Source: Maribellus maritimus (GTDB lineage: Bacteria > Bacteroidota > Bacteroidia > Bacteroidales > Prolixibacteraceae). From it: a stretch of DNA of 64,000 nucleotides. The translations under genes were made by a program, and so were the position numbers. The stretch covers positions 1 to 64,000 of the forward strand of contig NZ_JAIKLE010000001.1 in assembly GCF_022267315.1 (NCBI RefSeq), written 5' to 3'. Under the pieces are notes generated by a model, which searched no databases, was not told the origin of the DNA, and saw only the letters and a program-made list of their open reading frames with translations. Of the stretch, positions 1-8,222 are shown piece after piece; position 1 is the stretch's first letter; the number at the start of each line of letters is the position of its first letter.

Positions 1-75
1 CCCAAAAGGATTTTGTATTCGGGTAGGTATCTGAGAAATTTTTCAAATACTCAACTCTTCAAATACATAATCAGA

Positions 76-106
76 CTTTTGGGACAGCCTCTTTTCCTAT
101 ATGTTT
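76..106. mobile_element. Possible insertion-sequence terminal repeat at left edge
   Basis: The plus strand carries CTTTTGGGACAGCCTC; read on the minus strand this is GAGGCTGTCCCAAAAG. From memory, strings of this form occur at the ends of some transposase-bearing elements in Bacteroidota. No transposase reading frame is present in positions 1-113, so only an element end, or a chance match, could be inside the window. The second end would lie outside it. Confidence 0.2.
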
Positions 107-113
107 TTACAAC

Positions 114-437
114 TTACTCTTTCTTTAACAAAGCACTGGTTACAAGGTATGCAACAATTAACCCCAAACCTCCGCAAAACAGTATCATTGTAAAAAATGC
201 TGCAACTTCGTCAATTACCCCTGACAAAGCGTAGCCGGTAATTACACCTACAGCAAGAGCAATCAAAAATATACCCCATTTTAACAATGCATATTTTGAT
301 TCCCCGCCCTTAAAAATACTGGCATCTGCCCCTTTATCAATTAAAGCCAAACGTTCTTTTGTTCTTGTAGTCCAGTACACATACAAAATGGCAAACAGTG
401 CCAGAAAAAATCCTATTGGTACAAATATTCCTTCCAT
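114..437 (-). CDS. DUF6249-like small membrane protein
   Basis: This 107-residue protein has three predicted membrane segments, at about residues 3-21, 50-70 and 78-100. A short charged cytoplasmic stretch (TRTKERLALIDKGADASIF) lies between the first two. The layout fits the DUF6249 family of Bacteroidota, which has no assigned function and often lies beside ECF sigma-factor genes. Here it is transcribed divergently from such a gene at 579, and the 141-bp gap between them contains a nested inverted repeat. The ATG at 437 is the only reasonable start. A link to the sigma factor is inferred from position only. Confidence 0.7.
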   Translation of the reverse strand: MEGIFVPIGFFLALFAILYVYWTTRTKERLALIDKGADASIFKGGESKYALLKWGIFLIALAVGVITGYALSGVIDEVAAFFTMILFCGGLGLIVAYLVTSALLKKE

Positions 438-500
438 GATATTCAGTTTTTAAATGTTTATTTTTTCGTTTTCTGCCTTTTGGACGCAACTTTGTTTTTG

Positions 501-550
501 CGGTTACACTTTTTTACAAAATTCTTTTTTTTGTAATTTTATTGTAACCG
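501..550. promoter_or_regulatory. Nested dyad in a divergent promoter region
   Basis: CGGTTACA at 501-508 is matched exactly by its reverse complement TGTAACCG at 543-550. Inside this pair, TTACAAAA at 514-521 is matched by TTTTGTAA at 529-536. The two arm pairs share one centre to within a base. The element lies between the divergent genes starting at 437 (minus) and 579 (plus). It could be an operator for a dimeric regulator or a transcribed hairpin; I cannot tell which. Confidence 0.5.
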
Positions 551-578
551 GAAAACTATTTTTTCGTCAAAGTGACAG

Positions 579-1145
579 ATGGAAAGTAAAGACGATATTT
601 ACTATATTGAAAAAGTAAAAAACGGGCAAACCCAATATTACTCTTATATTGTTGAAAAATATAAGGATATTGTTTTTTCCATTGCACTAAAAGTTCTTAA
701 AAATCGTGAAGATGCTGAAGAAATGGCACAGGAAAGTTTTATAAAAGCTTTTAAATCGTTGCATACCTTTAAAGGAAAAGCAAAGTTTTCTACCTGGATC
801 TACCGAATTACTTATAATAATTGCATATCGGAGGTCAGGAAAAGGAAAATACATTTTGCTTCCACTGAAAGTATTGAAATTAAAGACGATGACAGTGATT
901 TTAACCTTGACGGACTTCCCGAAGAAAACCGGGAAAAATACATAAAAGCTGCGTTGGAAAAACTTCCCGAAGATGAATATACACTTGTTTTACTTTACTA
1001 TTTTGAAGACCATAGTATTGAGGAAATCAGCAAAGTGACTCGTCTTTCGGAAAGTAATGCAAAAGTAAAATTGTTCAGAGCAAGAAAAAAGCTTTATACA
1101 ATTTTGAATGATATGTTAAAAGAAGAAATTTATACGATATTATGA
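579..1145 (+). CDS. ECF-family RNA polymerase sigma factor
   Basis: The 188-residue protein has the two domains of an ECF sigma factor. Region 2 spans about residues 19-91 and includes the NREDAEEMAQESFIKAF helix and the FSTWIYRITYN segment. Region 4 spans about 128-172, with the recognition helix in RLSESNAKVKLFRARKKL. It should direct RNA polymerase to a small regulon that cannot be named from sequence. The stop codon overlaps the start of the next gene (ATGA at 1142-1145), so the two are translationally coupled. That neighbour is a probable membrane anti-sigma partner. The nested dyad at 501-550 lies just upstream. Confidence 0.93.
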   Translation: MESKDDIYYIEKVKNGQTQYYSYIVEKYKDIVFSIALKVLKNREDAEEMAQESFIKAFKSLHTFKGKAKFSTWIYRITYNNCISEVRKRKIHFASTESIEIKDDDSDFNLDGLPEENREKYIKAALEKLPEDEYTLVLLYYFEDHSIEEISKVTRLSESNAKVKLFRARKKLYTILNDMLKEEIYTIL

Positions 1146-1549
1146 AAACCTTTGAAGAAGATAAGAAATTGAAATCGGTATTAAAATCGGTAAAACTGGA
1201 GTCGCCCGGGAATGATTTTTCATTGAATGTGATGAACAGAATCTTCCATGAAGAATCTCTTCTTGAAAAGGCAAAACGGGAAAAGGTTCTTGGAAAAGGA
1301 TTTTGGATAATACTGGCTTTATTTATTGCTCTCTTTGCTGCAATGTTTATATTTTCATCAGCAGGAGGTGATACCGGCGAACTTGGAAAATATATTCCTG
1401 GACTAAATACAAATACGGTTACTCAGGATTATGAAAATTTCTTTCAGAGAATAGGATCTGTGCCGCTAAGTATTGCCGGCATCCTTCTGGCATCTTCTTT
1501 TCTGGTATTTATTGACAGATTTCTAAGTTCAAAAATCAGAACATTATAA
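1142..1549 (+). CDS. Membrane protein, probable anti-sigma partner
   Basis: The 135-residue protein has a soluble charged N-terminus of about 50 residues, a membrane segment near 54-75, a periplasmic loop, and a second membrane segment near 107-127. It overlaps the ECF sigma gene by 4 bp. A cytoplasmic N-terminal region followed by a membrane anchor, coupled to an ECF gene, is the usual layout of an anti-sigma factor. The classic zinc-binding HxxxCxxC motif is absent, so the role rests on context. A factor-independent terminator follows at 1559-1582. Confidence 0.6.
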   Translation: MKTFEEDKKLKSVLKSVKLESPGNDFSLNVMNRIFHEESLLEKAKREKVLGKGFWIILALFIALFAAMFIFSSAGGDTGELGKYIPGLNTNTVTQDYENFFQRIGSVPLSIAGILLASSFLVFIDRFLSSKIRTL

Positions 1550-1558
1550 AATAGGGAT

Positions 1559-1582
1559 TCCCGGTTTCCAGCCGGGATTTTT
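1559..1582 (+). terminator. Rho-independent terminator of the sigma-factor operon
   Basis: TCCCGG (1559-1564) pairs with CCGGGA (1572-1577) around a 7-base loop and is followed by five T residues. It sits between the converging genes ending at 1549 and 1582. Confidence 0.75.
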
Positions 1583-2262
1583 CATTCGTATTGTTTCAAA
1601 AGTCCGGTCATTATCAGATACTGTGCCCCGATGTAAGTCACCATTACAAAAATCCCTTCATAAGGAATTGTCACAAGAAACTTATTTATTGCAATCATGG
1701 TATCGGACAAAACAAATAAAACCGAACCGAAAAAAACCAAACTAAAACTGATAGGATGCCCATTCCCAAAACGGTTTAATGCCATCACCGACATCCCCAA
1801 AAGAGCAAGCATATAAACAAAGACAGCCACTCTCAAAATCGCATCCAACTGTTCAAATAGTAGAATATAAATTATAAGTCCGTAAGCGATATAAGCAATC
1901 AGCCAAAATGGTCGTTTCTTTAAAAAAGGCTTTTTACCTGAAAGATTGATTGTATGCAAAAACAGATTCATATATATAATTTGAGCTACCAGAAAAGCCG
2001 CCAAACCGAGAACAAAAAATAAGAATTTGTCGTTTCCGAACATCAGCAAAATATCGCCAAACCATGAAAACAAAAAAGCAAAAACTGCAAATTGCACCAC
2101 TTTTCGGTCAACATTCCGGCTATAAAAAAGAAAAAATCCGGCAATCCAAACCATAATCAGAGGTTTGAAAATATAATCCAACTTCTCAAGCTGAAACAAC
2201 TCTCCGGCCAGATCTCCGGCGACAATTAAAAAAAAGACGACATGAAGGAGAACTTTTCTCAT
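1582..2262 (-). CDS. Lysoplasmalogenase (YhhN/TMEM86 family)
   Basis: This 226-residue protein is almost entirely hydrophobic, with seven or eight predicted membrane helices. Polar residues typical of the YhhN family sit in or near helices (WFGDILLMFG near 66-75, FVLSDTMIAINKF near 183-195). Family members hydrolyse the vinyl-ether bond of lysoplasmalogens at the inner membrane, releasing an aldehyde and a glycerophospho head group. It stands alone, converging with the sigma-factor operon. The ATG at 2262 directly precedes the first helix. Confidence 0.82.
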   Translation of the reverse strand: MRKVLLHVVFFLIVAGDLAGELFQLEKLDYIFKPLIMVWIAGFFLFYSRNVDRKVVQFAVFAFLFSWFGDILLMFGNDKFLFFVLGLAAFLVAQIIYMNLFLHTINLSGKKPFLKKRPFWLIAYIAYGLIIYILLFEQLDAILRVAVFVYMLALLGMSVMALNRFGNGHPISFSLVFFGSVLFVLSDTMIAINKFLVTIPYEGIFVMVTYIGAQYLIMTGLLKQYE

Positions 2263-2335
2263 TCTTAATATTTTCTATAAAAATAGAACTATTCGACTGA
2301 AATAAAAATAATGGAGTTTGAGAACAAATTGAAAA

Positions 2336-3301
2336 TTAATAGCATGTGTCGGCCAGCAAATACTTCCCTACATAGTTTTCCACGCCTTCCTCCAACTCTG
2401 TAAATGGTTTTGTATATCCAATTTCCCTGAGTTTATGAATATCAGCTTCTGTGAAATACTGATATCTTCCCCGCAACTCAACAGGAGTGTCAATAAATGA
2501 AATTTCGGGGTTCAATTTCATGCTATTAAAAACAGAACGCGTTAAATCGAGGAAAGTGCGTGCATGCCCTGTTCCAACGTTATAAATTCCAGGATTTTCC
2601 TGTGTTTCCATAAAATGAATCATTACATCGGCAATATCATCTACATATACAAAATCGCGAAGTTGCTCACCATCTCTGTAATCTTTATGATGCGAACGGA
2701 ACAACTTCATTTTCCCGGTTTCTTTAATCTTCTGATACGCATGCAATACAACAGAAGCCATCCGCTTTTTGTGATATTCGTTGGGCCCATAAACATTAAA
2801 AAATTTCATCCCTGCCCAGAAAGGAGGGGTATGTGTTTGTTTTAGCGCCCAAACGTCAAAATCGTGCTTCGACCATCCATATAAATTTAGCGGACGAAGA
2901 TTAGGGATCCTTAAGTGTGAATCAGAAAAACCATCTTCACCGTTCCCATAAGTTGCGGCAGAAGAAGCATACAAAAGCGGCACCTGAATCTCTGCACATA
3001 TATTCCAAAGCCGCTGCGAATAAATAACATTCAACTGTTGGTATAACTCAGGCTCCTGCCCCACTGTATCAGTTCTGGCTCCCAAATGGAATATAAAATC
3101 CACTTTTGACGAGTGTTTTATCAACCATTTGAAAAAATTATCACGGTCTATAAATTTCCGATACTTCTTGTGAAGAATATTTAAATCTTTTAGAGGGTCA
3201 TCCATTCTATCAACCAAAATAAGGTCGTTATAACCTGCCTGATTGAGCTTCCCAACTAAATAACTACCGATAAATCCGGCTGCTCCTGTAATAACTATCA
3301 T
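2336..3301 (-). CDS. hldD: ADP-glyceromanno-heptose 6-epimerase
   Basis: This is a 321-residue extended short-chain dehydrogenase. The nucleotide-binding motif GAAGFIGS is at residues 6-13. The catalytic set is Ser113/Ser114 in YASSAATYG with Tyr141 and Lys145 in YGWSKHDF. The length and the DFVYVDDIADVM segment match ADP-L-glycero-D-manno-heptose 6-epimerases, which convert ADP-D-glycero- to ADP-L-glycero-manno-heptose for the lipopolysaccharide inner core. No other heptose genes are adjacent. A related nucleotide-sugar epimerase is possible, but the heptose epimerase fits best. Confidence 0.85.
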   Translation of the reverse strand: MIVITGAAGFIGSYLVGKLNQAGYNDLILVDRMDDPLKDLNILHKKYRKFIDRDNFFKWLIKHSSKVDFIFHLGARTDTVGQEPELYQQLNVIYSQRLWNICAEIQVPLLYASSAATYGNGEDGFSDSHLRIPNLRPLNLYGWSKHDFDVWALKQTHTPPFWAGMKFFNVYGPNEYHKKRMASVVLHAYQKIKETGKMKLFRSHHKDYRDGEQLRDFVYVDDIADVMIHFMETQENPGIYNVGTGHARTFLDLTRSVFNSMKLNPEISFIDTPVELRGRYQYFTEADIHKLREIGYTKPFTELEEGVENYVGKYLLADTCY

Positions 3302-3488
3302 TTATCTAAGCGGTTTGTCTGGTACAGCAATTATCTCTGTTTTCTGAAATTTGGCTGTAATTAAAACTTACATTATTTGGGTTTATTGCCCAAATGTTTA
3401 GAAAATTCTAATTTTTTTTGTATTTCTCCGCGATAAAAAGTCTGACCAGAAAAATATCCTAAAGAAAACGTCCGCAAAATTAAAAAAA

Positions 3489-4175
3489 TCAATGAACTGA
3501 AATAGTGACTTTCGTCAAAACTTCCAAAACTGATGTTTTCAGATTTTCCAGAGCAAGAGGTATATTCCAGTGAGCAACTTCCCGGGGTGCAACATAATTT
3601 GAGATAGCTCTTATTTCATAACACGGAATTCCGTACCAAATACAAACGTACAAAACCGCAGCTCCTTCCATTGACTCGATTTGAGCCGAAAATTTTTCTT
3701 TTAAAGCTGTTATACTCGAATTTTTTCCGTGGCTTTTATTTGTAGTAATTCCACGTACTTTATTAAGGTTCATCAACCCGTTGGATGGAGTTGCTTTTAA
3801 AATCCCATTTTCAAAAGGAAACTCATTGCCTTCCATAAATCCTGATTCAAAAAGAGTCAAAAACTGTTTCTTCTCCTCAACTCCGAGGTCGGCAAACTCT
3901 TCCGAAATTACATTTACAACCTCTCCTATTTTTAAATCGTTCGTAAAACTTGCTGCAACACCAATGTTCAACACCAAATGATAATTGGTTTTCTGCAATG
4001 TGGTTGTTAAATGAAAAGTAGTAAAGGTTGTTCCAATGCCGGCAATCAATACATCAATTCTATTTCCTGCCAGTTGATATTCATATAAAAAGTGAGTCTT
4101 CTCTGCTAAATAATCGAATTCATCGATTAATAATTTTACCTCCATCCAGGTAGCCGCAACAATTAAAATCTTCAT
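3489..4175 (-). CDS. mqnB: Futalosine hydrolase
   Basis: The 228-residue protein belongs to the nucleoside phosphorylase/MTA-SAH nucleosidase fold. Family features include GIGTTFTTFHL near 46-56, NIGVAASF near 72-79 and the substrate-binding ESMEGAAVLYVC near 168-179, followed by RAISNYV. Futalosine hydrolase releases hypoxanthine from futalosine in the alternative menaquinone pathway. This implies menaquinone-based respiration by the futalosine route. It is divergent from folE with a 104-bp gap. A 5'-methylthioadenosine nucleosidase is the main alternative; the sequence looks closer to MqnB. Confidence 0.82.
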   Translation of the reverse strand: MKILIVAATWMEVKLLIDEFDYLAEKTHFLYEYQLAGNRIDVLIAGIGTTFTTFHLTTTLQKTNYHLVLNIGVAASFTNDLKIGEVVNVISEEFADLGVEEKKQFLTLFESGFMEGNEFPFENGILKATPSNGLMNLNKVRGITTNKSHGKNSSITALKEKFSAQIESMEGAAVLYVCIWYGIPCYEIRAISNYVAPREVAHWNIPLALENLKTSVLEVLTKVTISVH

Positions 4176-4279
4176 AATTAAAAACTGGTAAAATTTTCCA
4201 TTTACGAAAAGCGTACAACCTTTCTTACTGATTTTATGAAAAAAAGTTAATCTTTGTGTTAAATTTTTATTTATAAATT

Positions 4280-4903
4280 ATGTGTTCGCCTAAAATTGAT
4301 ACTTCCAACGGGTACGAAAAAATTGAAAATTTTGATGAAACCCTCACCAAAGAGCTTTCAAAAAACTACAAGAATATACTTTCATTAATTGGTGAAGATA
4401 TTTTTAGAGAAGGTTTGGATAAAACTCCGGAGCGAGTAGCAAAATCAATGCAGTTTTTGTTACAGGGATACAAAACCGATCCGGTTGAAATCCTAAAATC
4501 GGCGATGTTCAAAGAAGACTACCGACAAATGGTAATTGTAAAAGATATTGAAATATATTCTATGTGTGAGCACCATCTTTTACCTTTTTTTGGCAAAGCA
4601 CATGTTGCATATATTCCCAACGGAACGATTACCGGCCTGAGTAAAATTGCGCGTGTTGTCGACGTTTTCTCACGCCGCTTACAAGTACAGGAACGGTTGA
4701 CCTCGCAGATAAAAGACTGTATTCAGGATACGTTAAACCCCCTTGGAGTAGCTGTTGTAATTGAGGCACAACATCTTTGTATGCAAATGCGTGGAATTCA
4801 AAAACAGCATTCTATTACAACAACATCTGATTTTACGGGTGCATTTCAAAAAGAGGCAACCCGCGATGAATTCATTAAACTGATTAGCACAAAACTTAGT
4901 TAA
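4280..4903 (+). CDS. folE: GTP cyclohydrolase I
   Basis: This 207-residue enzyme converts GTP to 7,8-dihydroneopterin triphosphate, the first step of folate or tetrahydropterin synthesis. The family signature is clear: [18 protein letters not shown] carries zinc-ligand Cys and His residues, [23 protein letters not shown] follows, and QHLCMQMRG carries the third zinc ligand. The final 8 bp overlap tail-to-tail with the lactonase gene on the other strand, leaving no room for a separate terminator. Confidence 0.96.
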   Translation: MCSPKIDTSNGYEKIENFDETLTKELSKNYKNILSLIGEDIFREGLDKTPERVAKSMQFLLQGYKTDPVEILKSAMFKEDYRQMVIVKDIEIYSMCEHHLLPFFGKAHVAYIPNGTITGLSKIARVVDVFSRRLQVQERLTSQIKDCIQDTLNPLGVAVVIEAQHLCMQMRGIQKQHSITTTSDFTGAFQKEATRDEFIKLISTKLS

Positions 4904-6020
4904 GAAACTCCAAACAAACAGGTGCCGGAAGTTGAATTTGTTTTCCTGTAAATTCCGGAAATCCGGTTTCTTCATTTATTTTAAAAACAGTAATATTCCC
5001 GCTACGTTGGTTAGCTACCAACATAAATTTATTGTCAGGACTTAGCGTAAAGTTGCGTGGCCAGTTCCCTTCTACACCGACCGTTCCTTTGTATGTCAAC
5101 TTCTGCGTTAAATTGTCAATCGCAAAAATAGTTACAGAATTGTGTCCCCGGTTTGAGCCATACAAAAAACGAGCGTCATTGGAGATGTGCACATCGGCAC
5201 AATAACTTTCCGCTGTAAAATCACCAGGCAAAGAAGAAATATTCTGAACAACCTTCCATTCGCCATTTTGATTTTTCACAACAGAAACCGTTGAATTTAA
5301 TTCATTAATAACATAGATTATTTCCCCATTCGGATGAAAATCAAAATGACGTGGTCCCGATCCCTCAGGTATTTTCACAAACTTCTGTTCTGTTTTTGTC
5401 AACTTTTCATTTTTTAGTAAAAAGATATCAAGCTGATCGGTTCCTAAATCGGCAGAAAAAACACTTGAGTCAAAAGGCGAGAATTTTATGGAATGCGCAT
5501 GAGGCGAAGCTTGTCGTGATTTATCAGGACCTGAACCTTCATTTTGATTTACCGAGCAGGCTGGATTTACGGTCCCGTCCTGAGCCACCGGATACAGCGC
5601 TGTTGTTCCACTGGTGTAATTAGCAACGGCAACAAACTTACCATCCGCCGAAACATCCACATGACAAGGGTCTTTTCCATGCGAAATCTGTTTATTTAGA
5701 AATGAAATATCGCCATTTATCTCAATCTTATAAGCGTAAATATATCCCCCGCTTTTTTCAATCTTTTCGTTTGCCCTTCCGGCAACATAGATGTATTTTT
5801 TATCCGGCGATATCTTCAAAAAGGAGGGATCATCTATTGCCTTAAACGTTCTTTCGAGCTGAATATCTCCTGTTTTAGGATTAAAATTACAAAGATAAAT
5901 TCCCTCTGCCCCTTCCGAAGTAAAAGTTCCAACATATAACTTTTCCCAACCTTCCGTATTCTGGGCAAACCCCGTTAAAGTAACACTAAACAGCAGTAAA
6001 CAAAGAAGTAAGTTTTTCAT
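4896..6020 (-). CDS. Exported lactonase-family seven-bladed propeller
   Basis: The 374-residue protein starts with a clear Sec signal peptide ([11 protein letters not shown]...TGFAQ) followed by the repeats of the YbhE/lactonase family: [77 protein letters not shown] and [17 protein letters not shown]. Cytoplasmic relatives hydrolyse 6-phosphogluconolactone. Because this copy is exported, a role with periplasmic sugar lactones is more likely than the pentose phosphate pathway. Its 3' end overlaps folE. Confidence 0.85.
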   Translation of the reverse strand: MKNLLLCLLLFSVTLTGFAQNTEGWEKLYVGTFTSEGAEGIYLCNFNPKTGDIQLERTFKAIDDPSFLKISPDKKYIYVAGRANEKIEKSGGYIYAYKIEINGDISFLNKQISHGKDPCHVDVSADGKFVAVANYTSGTTALYPVAQDGTVNPACSVNQNEGSGPDKSRQASPHAHSIKFSPFDSSVFSADLGTDQLDIFLLKNEKLTKTEQKFVKIPEGSGPRHFDFHPNGEIIYVINELNSTVSVVKNQNGEWKVVQNISSLPGDFTAESYCADVHISNDARFLYGSNRGHNSVTIFAIDNLTQKLTYKGTVGVEGNWPRNFTLSPDNKFMLVANQRSGNITVFKINEETGFPEFTGKQIQLPAPVCLEFLN

Positions 6021-6065
6021 TTTTGATTTTATTTTGCTGAAAACATTTTAATAAAAAAGTTTTCA

Positions 6066-6098
6066 TTTGCGAAATGGTTTGAAACTTAGTAACTTTTG
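6066..6098 (+). promoter_or_regulatory. Bacteroidota-type promoter candidate
   Basis: TTTG at 6066-6069 is followed after 20 bases by TAACTTTTG at 6090-6098. This resembles the TTTG / TAnnTTTG elements of the Bacteroidota housekeeping sigma factor, with one extra base in the -7 element. It ends 24 bp before the start codon at 6123. Confidence 0.35.
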
Positions 6099-6122
6099 AG
6101 TTAAATATATAATGATTTAACC

Positions 6123-6953
6123 ATGAAAGCAATTTTAATCATTTTCATCTTTATTTTTAGTCTTGGTATTTTTTCTTCCAAAGCAATAAGATTAGAAAAG
6201 GTTTGGGAAACAAAAGCGGACTTAAAAACTCCCGAATCAGTGTTGTATGATGCTGAAAGCGATGTTATTTATGTTGCGAATATTGATGGAGACCCTTTGG
6301 AAAAAGATGGAAATGGCTTTATCAGTATTTTAAATCCTGATGGAAGCGAAAAAGATTTATACTGGATAAAAAAATTAAATGCTCCTAAAGGGATGGCCAT
6401 TTTTGACGGTAAATTATATGTATCAGACATCGATCAACTCATTGAGATAGATATAAAAAAAGGGAAAATCATAAAAAAATATGAAGCGGCAGGAGCCAAA
6501 TTCTTAAATGACGTTGCAGTATGCATGAACGGGATGATTTTTGTATCGGACTCTGAAACAGCAAAAATTTATGTTTTAAACCACGGTGAGTTTAAAGTTT
6601 GGATGGTAGGAGAACCTTTCGTATCGCCCAATGGCTTATTTACTGAAAAAGGAAAACTATATGTTGGCGACACAGACATATACGAAGTTGACATCCTGAC
6701 ACAAAAGATTAATTCCGTTGTTGAAGATGCCGGTGGTGTTGACGGACTGGAAAAAAATAGTGATGGTGATTTTATATTCTCAAACTGGCCGGGGCGTATC
6801 TTTATCAATCAAAATGGAAAAACAATCAAACTTCTGGATTCAACAGCCCGGGAAATTAATACAGCTGATATTGATTTTGCATTAAAATATGAGTTAATTT
6901 TGGTACCTACATTTTATGACAATCATGTGGTAGCATATAAAATAATTAACTAA
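6123..6953 (+). CDS. Exported SMP-30/NHL-like beta-propeller protein
   Basis: The 276-residue protein has a Sec signal peptide (MKAILIIFIFIFSLGIFSSKA) and repeated propeller strands such as PESVLYDAESDVIYVANID, PKGMAIFDGKLYVSDID, LNDVAVCMNGMIFVSDSE, PNGLFTEKGKLYVGDTD and GVDGLEKNSDGDFIFSNW. This matches the SMP-30/gluconolactonase/NHL class. The regularly placed Asp and Asn residues suggest a metal site, but the substrate cannot be told from sequence. It may be co-transcribed with the CDGSH gene 27 bp downstream. Confidence 0.75.
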   Translation: MKAILIIFIFIFSLGIFSSKAIRLEKVWETKADLKTPESVLYDAESDVIYVANIDGDPLEKDGNGFISILNPDGSEKDLYWIKKLNAPKGMAIFDGKLYVSDIDQLIEIDIKKGKIIKKYEAAGAKFLNDVAVCMNGMIFVSDSETAKIYVLNHGEFKVWMVGEPFVSPNGLFTEKGKLYVGDTDIYEVDILTQKINSVVEDAGGVDGLEKNSDGDFIFSNWPGRIFINQNGKTIKLLDSTAREINTADIDFALKYELILVPTFYDNHVVAYKIIN

Positions 6954-6980
6954 AAAAAGAACCTTTAAATTTGTTAAACT

Positions 6981-7217
6981 ATGACAAAACCGAAAATTGC
7001 AGCAAAAAGTCCAATTCAAGTATCACTTGAGCCCGGAACACACTTCTGGTGTGCCTGCGGACAAAGTAACAACCAACCTTTCTGCGACGGCTCGCACAGG
7101 GGCACTGAGTTTACTCCTGTGATGTTCAAAATTGAAGAAAAACAAGATGCCTGGCTTTGCAGGTGTAAACAAACAGGAAATAAACCGTACTGCGACGGAA
7201 CCCACAATTCTTTGTAA
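6981..7217 (+). CDS. Double CDGSH-type iron-sulfur protein
   Basis: This 78-residue protein consists of little more than two CDGSH motifs, CACGQSNNQPFCDGSH and CRCKQTGNKPYCDGTH. Each supplies three Cys and one His to a redox-active, pH-sensitive [2Fe-2S] cluster. Tandem bacterial CDGSH proteins fold as a single-chain pseudo-dimer. The partner is unknown. It lies 23 bp from, and converges with, the flavin reductase-rubredoxin fusion. Confidence 0.93.
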   Translation: MTKPKIAAKSPIQVSLEPGTHFWCACGQSNNQPFCDGSHRGTEFTPVMFKIEEKQDAWLCRCKQTGNKPYCDGTHNSL

Positions 7218-7239
7218 TAAATAACAGAAATTAGTACTG

Positions 7240-7989
7240 TTAATCCTCTCTGAAGTAATCTTTAGACGCATTACAAATCGGACACTTGTAGTCATCGGGT
7301 AGATCTTCGAACGGAGTGCCGGGAGGAATTCCCATTGTTGGATCTCCTTCTTCGGGATCGTAGCGAAACCCGCAAATTGTACAAGTGAAAGTACTCATAT
7401 TGTCCGAACCGGACTCTCTCTCAGGTTGCTTTTCTGGTTCTTCCTGTATTTCCGCTTTTGGTTCTTCTTCTCTGTCAAGCCGATCTCTTTCAACATAAGT
7501 GGGTGAATTTTTGGGTGACAGCATTTTGTACTTCTCGCGATAATACGCATAGGTCAACGGTTCTTCTCCTGAAAGGACATCACTATCCACAACCTCTCCA
7601 ATAATTAATATATGAGAACCGACATCAACAGTATTAACGACCTTGCAATCAAACCAGGCAATACAGGAATCTGTTACAATTGGGGCTCCGGTTTTTGAAG
7701 TTTTGGTTTCTATGTTTCTGAATTTATCGATATCCGTACTCGACATAAAACCAAATTCACCTATCAACGTGGTATTTACTTCTTTTTTTAAAACCGATAA
7801 CGAAAATTTCTTGCTGTTAATAATCTTATCAGTAGAGTTATTTTTTTTATGACTGCTAATGGCAATTTGTGAAGGACTTGAAGTTATCTGAAAAGCAGTA
7901 TTTCCAATATATCCGTATTTTTTCCCTTCAAGCTCTGTAGCGATTAGATACAGTCCATATGACAACCTATGAAAAGCTTTGTATTTCAT
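7240..7989 (-). CDS. Flavin reductase-rubredoxin fusion
   Basis: Residues 1 to about 155 form a flavin-reductase-like FMN-binding domain of the flavoredoxin type, starting [16 protein letters not shown] with [14 protein letters not shown] near 37-50. An acidic, Pro/Glu-rich linker follows (about 165-195). Residues 197-247 are a complete rubredoxin with two Fe(SCys)4 half-sites, [15 protein letters not shown] and [13 protein letters not shown]. Fusions like this probably pass electrons from FMN to the rubredoxin iron and on to an oxygen- or peroxide-reducing partner. No rubrerythrin or flavodiiron gene is in the window. Confidence 0.9.
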   Translation of the reverse strand: MKYKAFHRLSYGLYLIATELEGKKYGYIGNTAFQITSSPSQIAISSHKKNNSTDKIINSKKFSLSVLKKEVNTTLIGEFGFMSSTDIDKFRNIETKTSKTGAPIVTDSCIAWFDCKVVNTVDVGSHILIIGEVVDSDVLSGEEPLTYAYYREKYKMLSPKNSPTYVERDRLDREEEPKAEIQEEPEKQPERESGSDNMSTFTCTICGFRYDPEEGDPTMGIPPGTPFEDLPDDYKCPICNASKDYFRED

Positions 7990-8222
7990 AATATTCTATT
8001 TGTTGGTTTATTTTAAAAATTCAATAAATCAATTTGAGTATTTCGCCTAGCGAACATTAACCGAACCAATAAAACATTTTAGTCGGCGTGTTTATTCACA
8101 AAATCGAAAACTTATCCAAATAACGAGATTTTTTTACATTTATAAAACTAATTCCTGAAATATGAAATTCGTCGGATAATATATATTTTTCGGAGATAAA
8201 ACACGAAGTAATATCTAAAATT

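Noticed and set aside
13-234. Plus-strand frame of 73 codons at the left edge
   Set aside because: It overlaps the DUF6249-like gene in antisense and resembles no protein family. It has no ribosome binding site.
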